In this document: positions 59,877-64,000 of the stretch, in pieces
Layout of the letters: each line of letters opens with the position of its first letter
Numbering within the stretch: the first letter of the stretch is position 1
Assembly (NCBI GenBank): GCA_033296885.1
Contig: MU863980.1
Span: forward strand, 62,001-126,000
DNA from: Triangularia verruculosa
Taxonomy: Eukaryota > Ascomycota > Sordariomycetes > Sordariales > Podosporaceae
Direction of reading: 5' to 3'
Length of the DNA: 64,000 nucleotides
Translations under genes and position numbers: made by a program
The notes under the pieces: generated by a model
The model's input: only the letters and a program-made list of their open reading frames with translations
Database searches by the model: none
Told to the model about the DNA's origin: nothing

Positions 59877-61106
59877 CTACTTCCCCATATTCTTCCTCAT
59901 CTCCCCCCACAGCCCATCTACAACTTGAAAAACAGCCGTCACATCCTTCATAACCTTTGGATCAACCGTATCCGACCCTCCCAACTTCTGTTGGATCTTG
60001 TCCGGATGCCATCTCACTCTCTCTTCCTTGAGTCTCGCCACAAACTCTTTCTCTCCAATCTCCTCCAGCCCCAGCCCATTAACGAAGAATGTCCGCACCT
60101 CTTGAGGTTTGAAATTCCCCTCCTCATCCTTGTCCACCGCAGGCCAGGGTACTTTTGCAGCATCAGGCGACGCATCCTTGACCCACTCCTCCCATGCTTG
60201 AGTGTACCTCTCAAACTTAGCCCTCCACGACCGGTTCAGTCTTCTTTCCTCTCCTCTTAGGAAGCTACGCTCCATCTCCTTTGCCATCCTCCTCCGTTCT
60301 TCCTCCTTCTTCGCCTCCTCGTCCTTTTGTTTCCTGCGTTTCTCCTGGGCCTCTAACAGGCCGGCGTGCGTCTTCTCCCACATCTTCTGTCGGACATACT
60401 CGGCATATTCCTCGTCCGTCATCTTTTCCAGGTGGCCGGTCTGTGGGTTGACGTGTTCGCGGTTGGAGTAGATGTGGATCGGCTGGCCGTAGATTGCTTC
60501 CCAGTAAGCGGCCCCTTCGTCGTCGGCCATGGCATCGAAGAGAGACTCGCGGAAGGCGGTTTCGGGGTCGAGAGGATCCGGGGCGAAGGGGTCGTGTTGG
60601 GGAGGAGTTGGTGAGCGGTGGCGGCGGGAGGAGCGGTGGTGTCTGCGAGAAGGCGAACGAGACCTGTGGCGGCGGCGGTGGGAGCGGGAGGAATCGTGAG
60701 GCTTGCCTCCATCCTTTTCCCTGTGCTTCTGCCTATCCCTATCTATATCACGGTCTCTGTCCCTGTCTTTATCACGATCTCGGCGGGAGCGGGAGGACTT
60801 GGACTTGAATCGGAACTTGGTGGGTTTCGATTTCGTAGACACGCCATCTGCATCTGGAGGCTGGTCTTGATGGTCTCCAGATACATAATCGCCTTCTTTC
60901 TCCGATCTGCGGGGTTTGTCTTCGCGGTGCTCTGCCTCTTGCGGAGGCATTGATTCATGGCGGGGCACTTCGCGATGCCGCTTGCTTGGTTGGCCAGCTG
61001 GCCTCGGGCCATAGTCATCACTATTGCTGTCCGCGTCGCGATCGGGGTGGTTGATCGACAAGAGGATGCGCCGCCTCTTGGGTGAGCGTGGTGATTCTGC
61101 CATCAT
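59877..61106 (-). CDS. NFKBIL1-like SR-rich protein with degenerate J domain
   Basis: Single exon of 409 aa. The N-terminal half is basic and rich in Arg-Ser, Arg-Asp and His-Arg dipeptides (DRDRDRDIDRDR, SRSPSRRHHRSSRRHRS), as in nuclear RNA-processing proteins. The C-terminal half has a charged coiled-coil stretch (about 235-300, KKEEERRRMAKEMERSFLRG), the family signature WEEWVKD, and a J-like end with the HPD motif in RVRWHPDKIQQKLGG. This layout matches NF-kappa-B inhibitor-like 1 family members in fungi, whose function is poorly known; in animals the family is linked to splicing and immune regulation. Two ATGs in tandem (61106 and 61103) could both start translation. Confidence 0.85.
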   Translation of the reverse strand: MMAESPRSPKRRRILLSINHPDRDADSNSDDYGPRPAGQPSKRHREVPRHESMPPQEAEHREDKPRRSEKEGDYVSGDHQDQPPDADGVSTKSKPTKFRFKSKSSRSRRDRDKDRDRDRDIDRDRQKHREKDGGKPHDSSRSHRRRHRSRSPSRRHHRSSRRHRSPTPPQHDPFAPDPLDPETAFRESLFDAMADDEGAAYWEAIYGQPIHIYSNREHVNPQTGHLEKMTDEEYAEYVRQKMWEKTHAGLLEAQEKRRKQKDEEAKKEEERRRMAKEMERSFLRGEERRLNRSWRAKFERYTQAWEEWVKDASPDAAKVPWPAVDKDEEGNFKPQEVRTFFVNGLGLEEIGEKEFVARLKEERVRWHPDKIQQKLGGSDTVDPKVMKDVTAVFQVVDGLWGEMRKNMGK

Positions 61107-64000
61107 GGCTGCTCGTTTGGCGGCGCAACAATGGCAGATGGCTGAGGACTCGATGCCCGGGTTCCTGAGCCGATAACAGCGATAAACTTTTGGGCGGGTT
61201 CAGGTGAGGTCAGAGAGTGGGGCGGCTCAACTGTGGCTGACCCCTGCTCCTGCATTGTGGCACAAGGCTAACCCAACCCTCGATTAGCGTCATCGCATCT
61301 TATCGACTTTCAACTGAACATTTGACCCCTCATCTCAACTTCATATTGTCAATCTCATGCTTGACATCAGATGAAGAGTTTGAAGACTGCTCTTTTCTTG
61401 TCTTCCCGGTTTTCTTCCAGTTAATTTCAGCCTCCTGGCCACATATTCCCATGATGTCCTCTCTCTTATCTCACAGTCAGCCTTCCAAGGCCAGATCGAA
61501 CCCACTTGGGCTCGGCAGTTGCTGTTGCATTGCATTGCTATCGCCCAGGATATCTTATCACCGTTTCTCAGCTCCCACTTCCACCGCTTGGGACAACTCT
61601 TCGCATTAAATTCCAATTCCCTTTTTGGTCGAATAAACGTCCCACCGATCCGGATCAACGCCCCGGGGCAATGACTGATCCATGCACAAGCCAAACCCGA
61701 CATGTTGGATGATGTAACCTCGACATGGGTGCGGGAGCAACAACTGTGCCTCCCTAAACCGCGCCATTGGATACAGAGATCTATGTATGCCAACCGCAGT
61801 ATTGGGCCTCAACATCGATTCAGTCCAGTACATCTTTGATACACACCGCTATACGGCCCCGCTGAGTAAGTCTTCTCACCGTCTATCATCTGGCGGTGGA
61901 CACCTCGGTAACCCGCGGTAATGTTACATCGCTGACTCGCTCCCCAGATCAGAACCAAACTCTTGTTCATGAGCTCTCTTTCTTTTTCTGTGCTCTTCTT
62001 TGGTTTCCTTGGCCTAATTCATCATGTGATGAGGGCCCCATAGCGATACCTCGTTCCACAGTCGAAGATGCGCGGAATCACCCCGCTCCGTTTGCTCCAG
62101 CAAGAATAGCAAAGGTCGGTAAGAGCAATGACGAGACCCGAAGAGTTACAACGGTTTTCGATGGTGTCAACAAGCAATCTCAATACCGCGCTGTTTATCT
62201 CGCAAGATCGCCTAGATTTGGTCACACTGCCCTTGTCGTTGCAACCTCGGTCGAGAAAGAAACGCCCAGGAATCTTCGCCTGCCTGACAGATACGCTCTC
62301 ATTTCCCCATCACTTCATGACTAACACCGTGATTTCGAAAAAGATCACCCAAATTGGACAGTGGTCACCGCCACCAACCATTGCAAATTCGACAGTGTTA
62401 CACCGACGTTCTAAAGCTACGAAGCGCCTGTCTCGGATATTTGAATCAAGACCCTCTTGACCTTCCGTGATTGGCAGCCACTAAGACCTGGGCCTGCTGT
62501 TGACGTCCAGCCGTCAAGATCATGTCATCTCGATCACACCTCCAAGGTGACAGATGTCACCCTAAAACGGAGAGAAAGATCCATATAATTTGCGAACCTT
62601 GATGACTGTTGAACACGCACACGCTAGACAAAAGAAGAGAGACTGCTACGCAAATACCAGGCTTTTTACGTTAGTGAAGACGTATCGTATTTCAAAGCCT
62701 ATTAATCATCCCTTAGGCCCACTGTTACTCGTTTAAGGTGACTGCCCCGGTTAGCAGTCTCTATTCCTTTGTCCACTACGTCAGACGGAATAACCCCACG
62801 ATGAGGAGGCCGAGATGAGACATGGGTGAGAGATGGAGATCCTGCAGAGACGGAAATGGAATACAACATTACGCTCCCCGGCCGAAGAAGGAGGTGTGCA
62901 AGCTACGATCCAGCCAAGATGCAAAACGATGCCTTTTTTCGAATAACTGGTTGGACTTCTTGCCTCTTTCTATCACCGTGGTATCCACAATCTAATAGCG
63001 CTTCCACTTGCGGACGTTGGATCGACCCGCCACAACCGATTTGTCGAGAGGGGACTCTTACTGGCCAAAACAGGATATTGCAACCTTCCATCTCCGATTC
63101 GATAAACACCGGCAGGAAGCGAGCCGTTGTCCTTGACTTAATTAGCCCGGCCATTCAACCGTTAAACTTGCCATGTGCCGTAACGACATGCGAGAAGCCG
63201 ACAAGATGGCAGTGGGGTGAAGGTATTGGGACATCGCTCTAGAAACCATCGGCGTCCCTACCGAGCCCCGTTAGAACCGAAAAGAAGCCGTTCGTATAAG
63301 CGATGGCGTGACAGGGCAATAACGAATTGGAACCTTCATTGCCTGCGGGTGGTTTACTTGGTGCGGTCGCTTATACACAGCCAATGGCAGAAAACCAGCG
63401 TCAGACGCGGCGAATGGGAAAATGATGAGATTGTGAACAAGAAAGCCAAGACTCCGAAACACCGTTCGTACCACAGGATCGTCTTATTTAAGTCTAGCTC
63501 CTGCGAGGCGGCGGCGTGCGAGAAGGAAGGCGGCCGTGATGGTGGTTAACCGGTAACCCTGGACCCCAGGATTACCCCCCAAACATGCCTGACCTCACCC
63601 GACCAGACGGTTTCTTACACACCATCCTCGAGAGGTGTGATATGGAGGCCACTGGGGGCACACACACTCGCTCAGTGGCCAGATTGGAAAAGTCGTGTGC
63701 TGTAACACACCATGATCTTAAAAGGGTAAATCCGGCTTGTGATAAGGAGGGGCAGACGTTTTGGCAAGGCAAGCCAGAAAAGCCATTCTGCATGTGCAGT
63801 GCAGAACGAGGCTGCGGCTCAGCAGCAACGTGAAGCAACGTAGCTCTGGTTTTACAAATCTATTACCTCTTCAATGTGCACTTCCTGCAGCCTGGCAGAC
63901 GCAACACACCCTCCACTACAGCCACCAGCCCGCTTTGCCCAACATGCAACACGGCTGCGGTCGGGAGGAGGGGTGTAAAACGGCGCCCATGCCGAATCAT
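61107..64000. other. Gene-poor right end of the window
   Basis: The promoter and leader of the NFKBIL1-like gene lie at the left edge. Open frames at 61341-61793 (-), 62826-63242 (+) and others are short, without domains or convincing splice links. I see no transposon ends or RNA gene in these 2.9 kb. Confidence 0.55.

Overview
The window is a 64 kb piece of a filamentous ascomycete nuclear genome. The short introns (about 50-90 nt, GTATGT/GTAAGT-type donors, CTAAC-like branch sites), the protein families and the TTAGGG-type telomere word point to Pezizomycotina, most likely Sordariomycetes (Sordariales-like). The species cannot be named from sequence alone. I support fifteen protein-coding genes, most with exon structures worked out by hand. 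I found no supportable tRNA, rRNA, transposon or CRISPR.

Layout. 872-5047 (+): Drs2-type P4-ATPase flippase. 5048-11271: gene-poor. 11272-13630 (+): an Ecl1-type zinc-binding lifespan factor behind about 1.3 kb of leader without a single ATG. 13631-18023: gene-poor, rich in homopolymers and in CGG-type motifs. 18024-25951: a compact putative secondary-metabolite locus of three genes: an ATP-grasp/methyltransferase fusion (-), a 2-oxoglutarate/Fe(II) oxygenase (-) and, divergently, a one-module NRPS with A-T-C architecture (+). Telomere-like CCCTAA words lie on both sides of it. 26738-31247 (-): the anillin-like septation protein Bud4. 33456-35136 (+): alternative NADH dehydrogenase. 35683-36703 (-): small proline-rich single-pass membrane protein of unknown function. 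36738-37508 (-): RNase P/MRP subunit Pop3. 39202-47309 (+): giant USP-type deubiquitinase of 2577 aa. 48593-50597 (-): a two-exon fungal protein of unknown function with a low-complexity tail. 51873-53060 (-): PRCC-domain protein. 53846-56391 (+): TORC2 subunit Avo1/Sin1. 57657-58169 (+): small GPI-anchored Ser-rich surface protein. 59877-61106 (-): NFKBIL1-like SR-rich protein with a J-like end. 61107-64000: no gene seen.

Most genes are conserved housekeeping functions (lipid flipping, cytokinesis, respiration, RNA processing, ubiquitin, TOR signalling). The accessory part is 17.5-26.1 kb. There the NRPS would activate one amino acid and condense or cyclise it through its C-terminal domain, with the oxygenase and methyltransferase as tailoring enzymes; the product is unknown. 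The N-terminal ATP-grasp half of the fusion protein lacks its central nucleotide-binding part and its metal-binding motif is altered, so either it has been repurposed or the locus is decaying. The second unusual signal is the ATG-free leader before the Ecl1-type gene, which suggests a long selected 5' UTR.
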